Shown here: positions 5,458 to 5,626 of the stretch, in pieces | Position numbering within the stretch: position 1 is the first letter of the stretch | Layout: every line of letters starts with the position of its first letter | Assembly (NCBI GenBank): GCA_003551325.1 | Contig: PUMK01000073.1 | Location: forward strand, 1 to 5,626 | Direction: 5' to 3' | Length of the DNA stretch: 5,626 nt | Origin: Candidatus Acetothermia bacterium | GTDB taxonomy: Bacteria > Bipolaricaulota > Bipolaricaulia > Bipolaricaulales > Bipolaricaulaceae | The notes under the pieces: model-generated | What the model was told of the DNA's origin: nothing | What the model saw: the letters and a program-made list of their open reading frames with translations, nothing else | Databases searched by the model: none | Program-made: the position numbers and the translations under genes

Positions 5458-5480
5458 GCATGTGAACTAAACTGTCATGC
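5458..5480. promoter_or_regulatory. Inverted repeat GCATG-N13-CATGC upstream of the AbiEi-like gene
   Basis: The 5-base arms are at 5458-5462 and 5476-5480, just downstream of the candidate promoter. AbiEi antitoxins are known to bind inverted repeats in their own promoters, so this is a reasonable operator candidate. The arms are short enough to arise by chance. Confidence 0.3.
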
Positions 5481-5513
5481 ATTGGAGTTTGTACCGTAAC
5501 CAAGGAGCGTAGG

Positions 5514-5626
5514 ATGGCTCACGCTTCCGGGACGAAAATAGACCGCCTACTGCAGAGATGGCCGCGGGGCACAGTGGCCACACAAGCCTGGCTTGCCGCG
5601 CAAGGGGTCTCAAGCGATCTGGCACG
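5514..5626 (+). CDS. AbiEi-family (type IV) antitoxin, N-terminal part only (cut by window edge)
   Basis: 37 full codons from an ATG with AAGGAG (5502-5507) at 6-base spacing. The translation MAHASGTKIDRLLQRWPRG, then TVATQAWLAAQGVSSDLA, matches the start of the AbiEi N-terminal winged-helix domain as I remember it. The features are a short helix ending in LLxxWPxGTV, then ATxAWLxxQGVS leading into the recognition helix. In full-length members this domain binds DNA and represses the operon. The C-terminal domain antagonises AbiEii, a nucleotidyltransferase-like toxin that would be expected immediately downstream, beyond the window. The gene is 125 bases after the PIN toxin, on the same strand but apparently with its own promoter. 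Only 37 residues are visible, so the family call rests on one motif block. Confidence 0.75.
   Translation, partial: MAHASGTKIDRLLQRWPRGTVATQAWLAAQGVSSDLA

Overview
This window looks like chromosomal DNA from an uncultured or environmental bacterium of fairly high GC content. My hand counts give roughly 60% overall, with strong AGGAGG-type ribosome binding sites and mixed ATG/GTG starts. Secreted, multi-domain proteins (parallel beta-helix, CAP/SCP) sit next to a toxin-antitoxin cluster. That mix fits candidate phyla such as Bipolaricaulota (Acetothermia), but there is no marker gene here and the assignment is a guess.

Layout. Bases 1-668 (minus strand, running off the left edge) encode the first 222 residues of a secreted protein. 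It has a signal peptide, a region resembling the N-terminal domain found in front of some peptidyl-Asp-type metallopeptidases, and the start of a CAP/SCP domain. Bases 669-1191 are a divergent intergenic region with short inverted repeats. A possible 15-codon leader ORF (1192-1239) overlaps the start of the main gene of the window. That gene, at 1236-3434, encodes a 732-residue exported protein with a right-handed parallel beta-helix, a PsbP/DUF1795-like middle region, a unique beta-rich region of visibly lower GC, and a C-terminal region resembling an NTF2/SnoaL fold.

Bases 3435-4711 hold no confidently recognised gene. They contain a three-copy 23-base tandem repeat, a perfect-length 12-bp hairpin, a 14-bp hairpin, two related 12-base palindromes and one possible 73-codon minus-strand gene.

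Bases 4712-5388 are a compact type II toxin-antitoxin operon: an AbrB/MazE-like antitoxin and a PIN-domain ribonuclease toxin that overlap by 4 bases (GTGA). A good -35 box and a palindromic candidate operator lie just upstream. From 5514 to the right edge a second antitoxin begins, recognisable as the N-terminal wing of an AbiEi-family (type IV) antitoxin. The right third is therefore the start of a defence or stability island, with two different toxin-antitoxin types in tandem on the same strand.

No clearly new system can be proven from sequence alone. The best leads are the beta-helix/NTF2-like multidomain protein with its overlapping leader, the paired CTYACAAGTRAG palindromes, and the unexplained structured stretch between the beta-helix gene and the toxin-antitoxin operon.
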